Positions 1-10,163 are shown, counted from the stretch's first letter. The stretch is DNA of 64,000 nt from Ceratothoa steindachneri (GCA_963969495.1 OZ018328.1:3215886-3279885); one strand, 5' to 3'. Notes: generated from the letters alone by a model not told the origin. Numbers and translations are program-made.

Positions 1-1044
1 CGAGTATTTTGCCTAGGTGCTCTAATAGAGCAATAGGCCTGTAATTGTTTGAGGGCTTGGTGTCTTTGTTCGTTTTGTGTAGAAATATGTTGTGAGAGAC
101 TGAATATTTTGGGAAAGTGGTCTGAGGCTAGTGAGGCGTTGAATAGGTGTGTAAGTGTGGGGTATATGTTTACAGGCAGGTTGTGTATTAGTGTGGCTGG
201 TAGCACGGAGGGGCCGGGGGCACGTTTTGGACGGTCATGGAAGTAATCAGTGAGGATGTGTAGTCGAGCAACTCCATTCGTATCAGGAGAGCGGGCCTTA
301 GCTCGTGAGCGTGGGCCCGACACCACTCCTAGCCTTCCTGGAAGTGCTCCCGCGCGTGTGGTTTAGGTGGATTGTGTGTATGTACTGTGTCCTAGTGGGA
401 CCTAAATGCGTCGAGGATGGCGTTAGTGTCTGTGAGTGTTTGGTTGTTTACTTGGAGGGCGATTGTTTTGGGTGGATCAGTGCCTAGCAACCTTTTTACG
501 TGCCGCCAGAAGTAGGAGGGGTTAGTGCAACGGGTGTTGTTCGCGATGCGGACGACCTCTCGCCACTGCCGGTTCCTATCTAGCTGCACGCACTGTAGGA
601 TGCGGGCACGTAGGTGATTGATGTTGTGTTGTCGTGGGCCTCTAGTGTAGTGATTGTTGTACTGTGTGATGAGTCTCTGAGTGTGTATGGAATATGTGAA
701 ATGTTTTATGCATGTGTATGTTTTTTGTGGTGAGTGTTGGTCGCGTGCTGTGGTTATAGTGTTTACGATTGATCACCGGTGGTCGTCTAACATGTCTGGA
801 TTGGTGTGATCCAGGTCGAGGTTTTGTGGCGTGTTATCTGGTATGTGTCTCTTGGACTCTTTCCAGTTCGTGTTTTCGTGGTCGAAGAGAGGTGGTGTGG
901 GCATAGGTATGGGAGATGTGGTGGATATGATAAGGCATATCGGTATGTAATCAGAGAGCAGGTGGGGACCCGGTAAGATGTACGTGTAGAAGCGTGTAGC
1001 GTGGTCGTTGCGGAAGACCACGTCCGCAGATGTGGTACCTCCAC
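1..1044 (-). pseudogene. Jockey-like LINE ORF2 fragment (endonuclease C-terminus to start of RT)
   Basis: Read on the minus strand, 1044 to about 775 encodes the end of an apurinic-type endonuclease: a segment with ADVVFRN, then PGPHLLSDYIPI, which matches the terminal SDH.P.. motif of LINE endonucleases with H replaced by Y. Around 589-392 is the linker typical of Jockey-type LINEs (FWRHVKRLLG), and at the window edge the frame reads NYRPIALLEHLGKI, the first conserved RT block. The order EN, linker, RT is normal for ORF2. Frames shift several times and the RT palm lies outside the window. In life this protein would nick chromosomal DNA and reverse-transcribe its own RNA in the nucleus. The superfamily assignment is inference from motifs; another Jockey-group clade is possible. 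The copy is inactive. Confidence 0.65.
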
Positions 1045-1412
1045 GAGGACCGAATCCCCTTTTAAGTCACCGACCTGAATCCGACCTCCTTAATCCCCTA
1101 ATTAACCTACTTGTATCTCGCGTAGATATTTAACTCTGCATGTGCGACCATTCCCTTTAAACCTAATATTTGTGTACATTTAAATATTATTTTGTCGCTA
1201 GTAAAGATATATTTTCGTCATTGTCTTTCTTTTGCAACCCCAACGTGTACCAGCTGCCTGTTAATCTTTGGCCAACTTACACTCTGAAATATTTGTTTTG
1301 AAAAGGACCCCAAAAAGTTAATAATAAAACCATCCCCACTAGACTCATAACAATTTTCCCTTTCACTAACGGTCTTCAACCAACTTCGGCCCAAAGCCAC
1401 AAAAGTGCCTAC

Positions 1413-1614
<202 letters not shown>

Positions 1615-1643
1615 TGTCTGGTCATTCCACGACACATATATTG

Positions 1644-1886
1644 TCTACGAATATTGCTATATAATATTCGACTTTTTAAGAATCGATTTTGCGGACCAGG
1701 ATTAAGTTCAATGTCACCAGAAAGTAGCAACAGCAACATGTTCAACAAATATAAAAGAAAATTTAAGAACTTAAAAACAAAACAAGTAACAGGAACAATA
1801 TATACAATGAAATTATAAAAATGTTCACCCATGCGAGAAAAAAAACTGCCGGAAATAAACTGGTCAACTGGGAGGAGCCGTGACAC
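1644..1886 (-). pseudogene. LINE ORF2 5' end with a 2A ribosome-skipping motif
   Basis: The minus-strand frame from an ATG at 1886 (a second ATG is 18 codons in) encodes a very hydrophobic stretch, then [15 protein letters not shown], then a segment reading SRILYSNIR. The GDIELNPGP block at 1692-1718 is a perfect DxExNPGP 2A motif preceded by a leucine run. In viruses and in some CR1/L2-type LINEs this motif makes the ribosome skip a peptide bond before the final proline, releasing the upstream peptide. ILYSNIR is how LINE endonuclease domains of this kind begin, so the 2A would separate an N-terminal leader from the EN-RT protein. The endonuclease is lost: after about 8 residues the frame runs into the (AG)n/(AT)n tract. 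The fragment is a relic. Confidence 0.72.
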
Positions 1887-2290
1887 CCAGCAAGGTCAAA
1901 TACATCCCTAGGTTTACCAAACATTGGAGGACGGACAGTAATGATGTATCCTTTGCGTGATATTAGATATTTAATGCTTTTTTGTAATAGTTTTCACATA
2001 AGCTTTGATATTGTAATAGTTTTCATAACATGTACCCATATTGTGGCAAATGCAAGTACTAGAAATGGCGATTTTTGTATAACTTTAATAACTATATACG
2101 AACTTAATCATCGTCTTGCTAACACATGTTTTTGCTGTTTTCTCCTTTCCCAGTTTTATGTTTGCTGTTCCCGATTATTTCAGTTGTGAGTTAGGCGTGT
2201 TCCCTGTAATCATTATTGGTGGTGAAATTCTGTGTTTGCAATTTACTGATCTATTTGAATTAGAGTGAACGTGTTTAACTACCCATACTC
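1887..2290. other. Unassigned AT-rich DNA
   Basis: No recognisable coding region or repeat. The short open frame at 1941-2189 has no family signature and atypical composition; I treat it as chance. This interval may contain the terminus of the downstream hAT element, but I could not see a clear terminal inverted repeat. Confidence 0.5.
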
Positions 2291-3900
2291 ATGTCTGAAA
2301 ACTCCTTAAAACGAAAGTGCAGACAATATATTGTTGACTATTTGAAGTCTGGATTCATTAGTTCTCTTAATAACAACCAACTGCCAATGTGCCTTCTCTG
2401 TGAAAAAGTGTTCCCTAACGAGGCCATGAAACCATCCCGACTCTATGATCCCTTAAAGCAGATTCATCTTGATAAATAAAAAGATAATTTGTCTTATTTT
2501 CAAACTTTACGAGACAGATTTAACAACAGAAAAACCATTAGCTCCTTTATAACAAAACATCCTCAAAATACGATGATGGACTTGTTTGTTCGTATAATAT
2601 CTCCGAAATGATTGTCAGGTCTGGGAAGCCTGATACAATTGGAGAAGAACTGATTTTGCCAGCTAGAGAAAGTCTTGCGTACAGTAGTACATCATCCTTC
2701 ACCAAGCACAATTGCCAAAGCGATTCCACTTGATAATAATACTGGTCAAAGAAGAGTTGACGAAATGGCCGAAGACATTGAAGAATTCCTACGAGACACA
2801 CTTAATGTTCAGCAATTTGGTTTACAATCGGATGAGTCAATACTGCCAGGCAATAAGGCACTACTTTTAGGATTTGTTCGCTTTATTAAAGACAACAAAA
2901 TTAAGCAAAGCTGCTCTTTTCAAAGGAACTTGAAACAAACACTAAAGTTGAATCTATTTTCCCTGCAGTTGAACAGTTTTCCAAAGAAAAAGATATCCCA
3001 ATGAGTAATATTATTGCTTGCGCGACTGACGGAGCTCCAGCATTAATAGGACGATATAAAGGTTTTCTTGCATTTTTGAAGAAAGTTCTGCCCGATGTTT
3101 TTACGATACATTGCTTAATTCATTGACATCTGGTTGCCAGGAACTTGAGTGATCGGCTTCATAAATCTCTTAACGTTGTTATTACATCAGTAAATAAAAA
3201 TAAAATGCCATCCCATTAATTCCCGAATATTTCAAAGAAACTGTTTAAAGCGATTTTATTCACTTTTTCAACAGCATAATTAAATTTTTCCGAGAGAATA
3301 AATGTGGTCATTTGGGTGATGAACTCTTAGCTTGCAAGAAAGACATTGCCTATTTAACAGATATCTTCAGCCTATTCAACGATCTGAATTTGCAATTTCA
3401 AGGCTGTGATGTAACTCTTATCAAAGCAAAATCTAAAATTTGTGCTTTCTTGGGCAACCTTTCCTTCTTTGAGAATAATATTTGTCGTAAGAATCTCTCT
3501 GTTTCCAAATCTAAATGAACTGGAATATGATGAGACTAATAATTCCATATTGGATGATGACCTCTTGATTTATTGTGAACATTTGAAAACGTTACACGAG
3601 GACATGAGCTCTAGATATCAAGATCTCATAGATATGAAAATACTTGACTGACTGGTAAACCCATTGACAGATGCTTATACAAATGAAACAAATCTTGCAA
3701 TGCAAGAAGAATTAATTGGTTTATAAATAACTTCGAATTAAAGCCCCTATCCAAGCATTCATACCACGAATTTTGGTTACAAAAAGAAATTCCTGAAAAG
3801 TATCCAAAGCTGTGAGAAGCCATTAAACTATATTTCATAGCTTTCCCATCTTCATGTATGGCTGAACGCGGGTTTAGGGCAGTTACTCGACTTCTCACAA
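2291..3900 (+). pseudogene. hAT transposase pseudogene, Buster (ZBED5/SCAND3-like) type
   Basis: Starting at an ATG at 2291, the frame gives a BED-like zinc finger: MCLLCEKVFPNEAMKPSRL followed by LKQIH. It continues in shifted frames with a DDE region (SNIIACATDGAPALIGRYKG near 3000-3060, then IHCLIH) and finishes with the hAT C-terminal dimerisation segment (PEKYPKL, then CMAERGFRAVTRLL near 3790-3890). The order matches Buster-clade hAT transposases, which excise and insert DNA with 8-bp target duplications; several vertebrate genes (ZBED5, SCAND3) derive from the same clade. Stops after LDK at 2479, after the ATDG block and elsewhere show it is dead. The zinc finger and DDE region are seen directly; the clade is inferred from their wording. 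A second, opposite-strand relative sits at 30850-32180. Confidence 0.75.
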
Positions 3901-3936
3901 CAATCACTTCCCCATCCAATAATCCTGCTTTGGTCC

Positions 3937-4820
3937 TATGTGGTACATGTAACTTTCCTGTTGGCAATGAGGCTATAGGCTGTGATAGATGCAATAGCTG
4001 GTTTTACACTACTGCTATGTGATGGGGACTTCCAGCAAGGTACATTGCAGATATCATTAGGCTGGAGGGTGACGGGATCTTGTTTGAATGTCTTAAATGT
4101 AGAATAAGTACCCACAGGAGTTCCAGCTCTCGCTCTGATACTGTAAATGCGGGTGCATTTAAACAGTTGTCTGAGGTGGTACTTGCAATGTGCACAAGTG
4201 TAAAATAGCTTAGTACACAGATCGAAAGTCTTCAAAGGACTGTGAGTAACTTATTTACATCTGGTACTGTGTCTCAGTCTGCTTCTGCAGAATCTTCCAC
4301 CAGTGGAAGTGCTTCTGCTGGTCCTTCATCTCTTATTGATGACGGGGCGCTAAAGTTGGCTATTAGAGAGAAGATGACAGAAATGAGGGATCGGGGGCGC
4401 AGACAAAACTCCCTCATAATAAGGGGCCTTCCTAATGCAACCCATGAAACTCTCTCTAATAAATTCAAAGATATCACTAACCATTTGCACAATAAAGAAT
4501 TAACGCTGAATTCTATATTTACCATTGACCTGGCTAGGGGTATATTCAGAGGTGACTTGCTAAATCCTGATAGGCAGTTGCTACTTACCAAGGTCAAAAC
4601 ACTAAAAGACACTAATTTTAAGAACATATTTATATATAAAGACTTGACCTAAAGACAAAGGCAGGAACTATTACATAGACAAAGCTTAGTCACTAGACAG
4701 TCATCTAACAATACCACTATTACTAATGGTTCTAGAGCAGCTTCAGGTCGAGTAACAACCTATGCTCAACCTACTGTTTTTCCTCCCTACGCTTCTCCGG
4801 GGACCTGCACTTACCAGTAA
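3937..4820 (+). pseudogene. LINE ORF1 with degraded PHD finger
   Basis: From 3937 the frame reads LCGTCNFPVGNEAIGCDRC then NSWFYTTAM and a stop, resuming to end with FECLKCR. This is a C4HC3 PHD finger with the expected pairs CGTC, CDRC and CLKC; the ligand histidine is now tyrosine and the next cysteine codon is TGA. A serine-rich linker follows (4242 onward), then a charged region with RRQNSLIIRGLP (about 4390-4430) and IYKDLT followed by a stop where related proteins continue with RQRQELL. PHD-type ORF1 proteins occur in CR1/L2-group LINEs; the domain is thought to bind chromatin or act in the ribonucleoprotein. At least four stops are visible, so no ORF1 protein is made. Confidence 0.68.
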
Positions 4821-4873
4821 TGGTAACGATCATTTAAACCCATTGCTCGAGAGTAATCGACTGCTATTACTCT

Positions 4874-5079
4874 TTGTACATAGTTTATGTTAACATAAAC
4901 TCAATAGTAAATAAGAATAATTATATTTTCTCCCTTCTACATGAACATAATGTTTCAGTATTAGGTGTGGGTGAGACTTGGCTGTTGCCTTCAATACCCT
5001 CTTCGATAATTAACATTCCTAATTACTCAATAATTAGAAAGGACACTAGGAGGCAACACAGCCAAGCAAGGTGTTTGCA
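4874..5079 (+). pseudogene. LINE endonuclease domain, N-terminal piece
   Basis: The frame reads VYVNINSIVNKNNYIFSLL then VSVLGVGETWLLPSI and IPNYSIIRKD. This is the beginning of an exonuclease-endonuclease-phosphatase fold: the first strand with its Asn, then the GETWL block carrying the catalytic Glu. The reading frame is open until the mariner insertion at 5080/5082. Translation upstream of the first Met is also in frame, so the displayed ATG is not necessarily the original start. The domain continues at 6012. Confidence 0.72.
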
Positions 5080-5081
5080 TA

Positions 5082-6009
5082 CGAGGAGCGGTCAACAAGT
5101 TTTGCAATTCGGATATAAAGAAACGAGATATGAGGAAAAGTGTTTTATTATTTTTCAAAATAACTACCCTCGACTTCAATGCACTTGCGCCACTTGTCCC
5201 TGAGGCTTCGAATTCCCGACAACCAGAAATCTCCCAACTGCTGCTCAATCCACTCCTGGACGGCGAGCTGGACATCTTAATCATCCCCAAACTGGCGTCC
5301 ACGCAGTGCAGCCTTGAGCTGGCGGAATAAAAAGTAGTCGCTAGGGGCCAGATTTGGACTGTAGGGGGGATGGTTGAGCTCCTCAAATCCGCACTCGCGC
5401 AGGGCAGCTTGTGCAACTCTGGCCTTGTGGACTTTAACGACGTTGAAGTCGATCATGGGGCATGAACTTTCTAGGGACCAAACGGGCAGAGACCTTGGTC
5501 ATGGCCAAATTGTCGTGGATAATGTTGATATTCCAAGTGATATTCCAAGTTCTCGCTCGGTTTCTTTGACCTTCACCCGTTGATTTTCGAGGATCATCAT
5601 CTCCACACAGGCCACATTGTCCTCGTTGGTCACGTCTGACGGGCGTCTTGGACGGGGGTCATCTTCAAGGAACTCACGGCCATGGTGGACCTCCCTATTC
5701 CAGCGAGCAATGGTTGCATAGGAAGGGGCGGTGTCGGTGTACACTGCAACCATGCGTTCATGGATCTCTTTTGCATTCTTGCCTTCCTTGGTCAAAAATT
5801 TGATCACTGCGTGGTGCTCAACCTTCTCCATTGTTGAAAAAATTGTGACTGACGATCTGCGATCATCTACTGCTTCTTAAATAGACGAAGCAGGAGCGTG
5901 CGGCTGCAGGTCCTGACTTGTCATAACTTGTCCTAACACCCCCACAGACAGCCATCCCCTTTCCTCTGTTTTGCCCTACCGATTCGCAAAACTTATTGAC
6001 CGCCTCTCG
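5082..6009 (-). mobile_element. Mariner transposon, internally deleted, with TA target duplication
   Basis: The ends are imperfect inverted repeats: CGAGGAGCGGTCAACAAGTT at 5082 and its counterpart, ending CTTATTGACCGCCTCTCG at 6009. Both are flanked by TA (5080-5081 and 6010-6011), the hallmark of Tc1/mariner insertion. Removing the insert with one TA restores the LINE endonuclease frame. At 928 bp it is shorter than a typical 1.3-kb mariner, consistent with loss of the middle of the transposase gene. Confidence 0.9.
5095..5831 (-). pseudogene. Mariner transposase, N- and C-terminal parts only
   Basis: The N-terminus (5831 to about 5520) begins MEKVEHHAVIKFLTKEGK and contains a helix-turn-helix region ending ATIARWNREVHHGRE, then the linker EDDPRPRRPSD, the WVNHEL-equivalent region and LGISLG. 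After a frame change the C-terminus (about 5455 to 5110) has IDFNVVKVHKARVAQAALR followed by HPPYSPNLAPSDYFLF, the block with the last catalytic Asp of mariner DD34D enzymes. The region holding the first two catalytic aspartates is absent or scrambled, so the copy is non-autonomous. The enzyme cuts and pastes the element at TA sites by binding the inverted repeats with the N-terminal domain. The family identification is strong; the subfamily is not determined. Confidence 0.85.
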
Positions 6010-6011
6010 TA

Positions 6012-6115
6012 GATATTAAGTCAAATTTAAGTTACACTGAGATAGACACCAAAGTGCCCAATACTTTAGCTGTCTATTTGATTGATTACAATGTCTACCT
6101 TGTCGCTCTTTATCG
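6012..6115 (+). pseudogene. LINE endonuclease domain, middle piece
   Basis: The frame reads DIKSNLSYTEIDTKVPNTLA then VYLIDYNVYLVALYR, continuing the endonuclease interrupted at 5079. The ALYR stretch is where such domains normally read YRPP. It is cut off by a (CT)n tract and the CR1 insertion, and resumes at 7289 with SNTLLDNRFLLDFIN. Confidence 0.65.
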
Positions 6116-6117
6116 CG

Positions 6118-6191
<74 letters not shown>
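6116..6191. repeat. (CT)n microsatellite
   Basis: About 75 bp of pure CT after a short GC run. The same dinucleotide recurs at 7262-7288 on the far side of the CR1 insert, so the insert appears to sit inside a CT tract of the older LINE. Confidence 0.95.
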
Positions 6192-6192
<1 letters not shown>

Positions 6193-7265
6193 GCCTGCAA
6201 GCTGATATAAATAAAATTACCGAATGGTCTGAGAAATGGCAAATGCCATTTAATATCGACAAATGCCAAATCCTTCAGTGCGGAACAAAAAACAAAAAAT
6301 ACACCTATACAATGCAAGGCGGCTTAATAAACACAACCCCGCAGGTTAAAGATTTAGGAGTAATAATTACAGAAAACTTAAAAACATCAAACCAATGCGC
6401 AGCTGCTGCAAACAAAGCTAACACAGCACTAGGATTTATAAAAAGAAACTTTACTTATAAAAGCGAGGAAATAATTATGCCACTATATAAAAGTATTGTC
6501 AGGCCCCATCTCGAATACGCTGTACAGTTCTGGGCCCCTTACTTAATAAAAGACATAGATAAATTAGAAGCTGTACAACACAGAGCGACAAAACTTATCC
6601 CGTCAGTACGTAACAAACCTTACCACGAGAGGCTAAAAAAACTCAATCTATTTTCCGTCAGAAAACGAAGACTAAGGGGGCAGCTTATAGAGTGCTTCAA
6701 AATACTTAAAGGATTTAACAACGTTAATGCCAATAACTTGTTCACACTGACAGGGGAGTGTCCCACCCGTGGACATGATTCAAAACTTCAGGGTAAAAGA
6801 GCCACTATGGATGTAATAAAAAACTTCTTCACTTACTCGATTATTAATGATTGGAATAATTTGCCAAACGCAGTAGTGGACAGCAGAACTATAGATTCAT
6901 TTAAAATGAGATTAGACAAACACTTAACAAATATTGGAATTGTTTAGCATAAGCTACAAAATAAAATAATATTACAAAAATATAACTCTTTCAGGTTTAT
7001 GTAAGTGGTTTTCATATTCATTTCATTTAATTACTATTCAATGCAAATTTCCTTCAGGTACTGTCTTCTTACACCTGCAAGGTACTTTTCCCAAATTATT
7101 TCATGTACGGCTTTTGCCGGAGGGAGTGGAGGGTGGGGAGAGCCTAAAACATTTCTATCCTTTACTTCTACTATTCTATGTGTAAGTGGCAGTAGATTTA
7201 AGGCCAGATCACCTTAGTCTGGGCCGTAAGGCCCGTGTGATCTGTGTATCTATGTAACTCTATGT
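6192..7265 (+). mobile_element. 5'-truncated CR1 LINE (RT thumb, C-terminus and 3' UTR)
   Basis: The coding part 6192-6946 is open with no stops: LQADINKITEWSEKWQMPF, the usual block just after the RT FADD motif, then VKDLGVII, SIVRPHLEYAVQFWAP, QHRATKLIP and finally FFTYSIINDWNNLPNAVVDS. This is the standard RT thumb and C-terminal region of CR1-clade LINEs, whose enzyme primes reverse transcription at the nicked target. The 3' UTR ends in two copies of CTATGTAACT, a CR1-style short tail repeat, followed by CT dinucleotides. 5' truncation is typical for LINEs. The intact frame suggests a fairly young copy compared with its host LINE. Confidence 0.85.
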
Positions 7266-7288
7266 AACTCTCTCTCTCTCTCTCTCTA

Positions 7289-7800
7289 ACACTCTTTTGG
7301 ATAACCGGTTTCTACTTGATTTTATTAATAAATTCTGTCCGAATAAGGAAATTATTCTCCCCAGGGGATTTTAACCTTCCCCCAATCAAGTGTGCACAGG
7401 TGCTTCCTAATACAGGTATATCCTGCAACGATTCCTAATTCCTAAACTGTTTTACCTCACTTGGTCTCACACAGTTAGTGTTGGAACCAACTTTTTATTC
7501 CTCAGGAAATACACTGGTTCTAATTCTTGTTTCTGAGTCTGATAGACAGGTGAGACTGAAGTTCTGCCCCCTTTCCTTAACTGTGGCCCACAGTCCACTC
7601 ATTACCAACTACATGTTTCAATTCCTAAATAGTACCTTTCACTGCCCAGCTATTAAATTGTGGCGAAATGGAAATTATAAGGCAATCAATTACCATCTCA
7701 GCTTAGTCGACTGGGATTTTGAACTTGACCATATTAGTCCAGACCAGATGTTCACCTGATTCACTAAAATTTTAGATCCCCTCGTAAATAGGTTTGTCTC
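7289..7800 (+). pseudogene. LINE endonuclease domain, C-terminal piece
   Basis: Resumes the interrupted domain: SNTLLDNRFLLDFINKFC, then EIILPRGF where GDFN is expected, PPIKCAQV, then LTQLVLEPTFYSSGNTLVL and HSPLITNYMF, which corresponds to the SDH.PI block with S and D altered. A (CT)n tract at 7262-7288 precedes it. It carries several frameshifts. The region 7478-7759 is the best preserved frame. Confidence 0.6.
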
Positions 7801-7810
7801 GACTAGTTAC

Positions 7811-8511
7811 CTATCATCTGCGACATCAAAACCCCCTGGCCTGTCAGACCACCAGCGGCTCTCAAACGACGTAGGGCTGACTTATGGAAAAATTATAAAG
7901 GCTAACGACAGTTATTTGGTAGAACCTCCCCTGAGGCAGAAACATCTCTCACTTCCTATCTCAATGCAAATTATCAATATCAAAATTTTGCCATAACCAG
8001 TCAATCCAACTATGAAAAATCGATTACTGAACTTCTTGCTAGCAACAATAAAGTATTCCCCGGCTGGCGAGGTCGTAAATGATCCTGCAGCTGTGTCAGA
8101 GCTTTTTGCAGCAGGCTATGTGCAGGCTATTCCACTACAAATCTCACTCCCCCCCCCCACCAGACGCACAACCTCTGTATCCCTGATTTGGATATCTCTC
8201 TTAATGATATTATTTTGGCTTTAAATCAAGTGGACCCAACATCTTCGCTGGGATCAGATGAAATTCATCCTCTTTTGCTAAAGTCCTGTGTGTCTATTGC
8301 TTACCCACTTTTATTTATTTTTAGACATTCCCTTGAATTTGGAAAAAATCCCTGGTGATTCCTATCTTTAAGAAGGGTTGAAGATATGATCCTTTAATGT
8401 ACAAACCTATTTTCCTTACTTCGACATATGTCAAAACCATAGAACGCATTTTGGCTAAATATATATATGAATATGTTGAATCCAATAATATACTAACCAA
8501 AGATCACTTCG
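7811..8511 (+). pseudogene. LINE EN-RT linker and RT finger region, degraded
   Basis: Multiple frames give EVVNDPAAVSELFAAGYVQA (linker), then WDQMKFI near 8255 (ghost of SDEIHP), and ERILAKYIYEYVESNNILTK near 8440-8505, the conserved RT block before the GFR motif. Stops are frequent. The frame is cut at 8511 by the L2-like piece and resumes at 9009. Confidence 0.55.
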
Positions 8512-9008
8512 CCCCCTACAACTAGTTCAAAACTATGCTGCCCGGCTCCTTCTTCGCCGCCCCCGGTTCTCTCCTTCGATGCCTCTGTTACAGGAGCTAA
8601 ACTGGTTACCTATTCGCTTCCGTACCCACTACAAAATTCTTCTCATAACCTGCAAGGACCTAAACCTCAAGACTCCACCTTATCTCTCATCTGCCCTCTC
8701 CCATCGTAAAACTCCTCGGGTACTCCGGTCTAACCTCGCCTACATCCTGAACACTCCTCGTTCTGTCCTCTGCTCGATGGGCGACCGTTCCTTCTCAGCT
8801 TGTGCTCCTAGACTCTGGAATGCTCTTCCTGCCCAAGTCCGATCCTCTTCCTCCCTTGCTACTTTTAAACGTCTCCTGAAGACTCACCTCTTCAGAATTG
8901 CCTTCTCTCCCCTGTAAACTTTCTCTACACTCGCTACACAAACTGTGCTCTGGGAGGGCTAACAGCCCTGAAGGGCGCATTATAAATACTAATTATCATT
9001 ATTATTGT
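8512..9008 (+). mobile_element. L2-like LINE 3' end inserted in the older LINE
   Basis: The frame starting near 8525 reads LVQNYAARLLLRRP, then PLLQELNWLPIRFRTHYKIL, YLSSALSHRKTPRVLRSN, RSFSACAPRLWNALPAQVRS and FKRLLKTHLFR, then stops at 8917. This wording is typical of the extreme C-terminus of L2/Rex-group LINE reverse transcriptases. The 3' end, GCGCATTATAAATACTAATT followed by ATTATTATT, is the matching 3' tail. Only the last 130 residues remain, a 5' truncation. The flanking LINE frames read TKDHF on the left and FRSGHSTED on the right, so it is a clean insertion. Confidence 0.8.
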
Positions 9009-9715
9009 ATTTAGGTCAGGTCACTCTACGGAAGACTAACTTATCCTAACGCACAACCAAATCACATACTGGTTAGACCAGAGTTATAATACTGACTTAA
9101 TCCTCTTCTATTTTTCCAAAGACTTCGATGTAGTTAGCCACGACATTCTTCTAGATAAATTATACAAACTTGGCATAAGAACCAAACTACTTGAATGGAT
9201 AAAAAATTTCTTATTTGATCGCAATATGTCTGTCGTCGTAAACCACCACCAAAGCAACACTAGGGATGTTTTGAATGGAGTTCCTCAGGGTTCTGTCCTC
9301 GGACCATTACTTTTTCTGATGTATGTGAACTATGTAACCTACATTGTCCACTTTTCATCATTTTTTTGCAAATGACCTCAAACTGTATGTAAAGATAAAT
9401 GTAAAGGACAACCAAAGTATACTCAATGACGTAAATGACTGTCAGACTGACATTAACACCTTAAACAGTGTTTCTAAGTCCTGGGGTCTAACTATGAATA
9501 GTGAGAAATGTGTATTACTCTGCTTTGTCAGGAAGCCCATATCTTGGGATAGACTTAATCTCTCAGGTAATTACTACTTAAATAACTCTCCTATCCCAAT
9601 GAAGGACTCTGCTAAGGATTTAAGAGTACTAATTGACACTTTATTAAAATTCCATCAACACATATTAAATATTGTTCACAAAGCTGGAGGACTTTCTTGC
9701 AACATACTCATACTC
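9009..9715 (+). pseudogene. LINE reverse transcriptase palm and thumb, degraded
   Basis: In shifted frames: RSGHSTED, DFSKAFD-equivalent SKDFDVVSHDILLDKLYK, WIKNFLFDRNMSVVVN, NGVPQGSVLGPLLFLM, then FANDLKLYVKINV (the FADD motif with a D changed to N), and MNSEKCVLLCF with KDLRVLID in 9344-9715. All RT motifs 2 to 6 are in the correct order. Loss of one catalytic aspartate and several frameshifts make it inactive. This completes the host LINE begun at 3905. Confidence 0.72.
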
Positions 9716-9730
9716 ATGTCAATTTTTTAC

Positions 9731-9836
9731 AAAGGTGGTATATATATATGTGTGAAACAGAAGGGCAATGCCACGAACATGTATATCTATTTTGGGTCCT
9801 TTCTATGTACATGGGCGTGACATTGCTCTTCTGTTT

Positions 9837-9912
<76 letters not shown>

Positions 9913-9921
9913 ACCTTTATA
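9731..9921. repeat. Fold-back (inverted) repeat with microsatellites inside its arms
   Basis: The left arm (about 9731-9785) reads AAAGGTGGTATATATATATG then TGTGAAACAGAAGGGCAATG. The right arm (about 9808-9921) is its reverse complement with the TA and CA tracts expanded (CA at 9836-9862, TA at 9862-9911), ending ACCACCTTTAT. Outside the microsatellites the arms agree except for a few substitutions. The loop is roughly 25 bp. It looks like a MITE or fold-back element whose arms have undergone slippage. No coding content. Confidence 0.8.
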
Positions 9922-10048
9922 AAAACTTTCGTTATTTCTTGATAATGAAATAAATAAGTTCGAAAGTACTTGGAATCCGCCTTTTTTTTTTTCCTGTTGG
10001 ATCTTTTGCATTTATTGCTCTACTCCCGCGCTACTTTGTGAGTTTCCC

Positions 10049-10050
<2 letters not shown>
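9922..10050 (-). repeat. Possible PLE terminal repeat fragment
   Basis: On the minus strand it contains GAGCAATAAATGC, resembling the CGGGCAATAAATGA block in the PLE terminal arms at 58379-60586, and it lies next to other PLE fragments. The similarity is short, so this is tentative. Confidence 0.35.

Positions 10051-10094
<44 letters not shown>
10050..10094. repeat. (AT)n(GT)n compound microsatellite
   Basis: About 24 bp of AT followed by about 20 bp of GT dinucleotide. Confidence 0.95.
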
Positions 10095-10163
10095 AAAAGA
10101 ACTCAATGGCGAATGTGGTAATGATAGTGAAACCACTTTTTTAGGAGCCAAAAGTTTAATTTA

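Larger units (their letters stand above)
3905..9715 (+). mobile_element. CR1-like LINE with PHD-finger ORF1, split by three later insertions
   Basis: Pieces in order: ORF1 (3937-4820), endonuclease start (4874-5079), mariner, endonuclease middle (6012-6115), CR1 3' fragment, endonuclease end (7289-7800), RT start (about 7811-8511), L2-like 3' fragment, and RT palm to thumb (9009-9715). Reading frames on either side of each insert correspond: the endonuclease reads TAKQGVCI before the mariner and DIKSNLSYTEID after it; the RT reads TKDHF before the L2 piece and RSGHSTED after it. The host is therefore one element and the three inserts are younger. The clade call rests on the PHD-type ORF1 and the endonuclease wording (VNINSIV, GVGETWL). 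The 3' end is not identified; coding similarity stops at the fold-back repeat at 9731. Confidence 0.72.
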
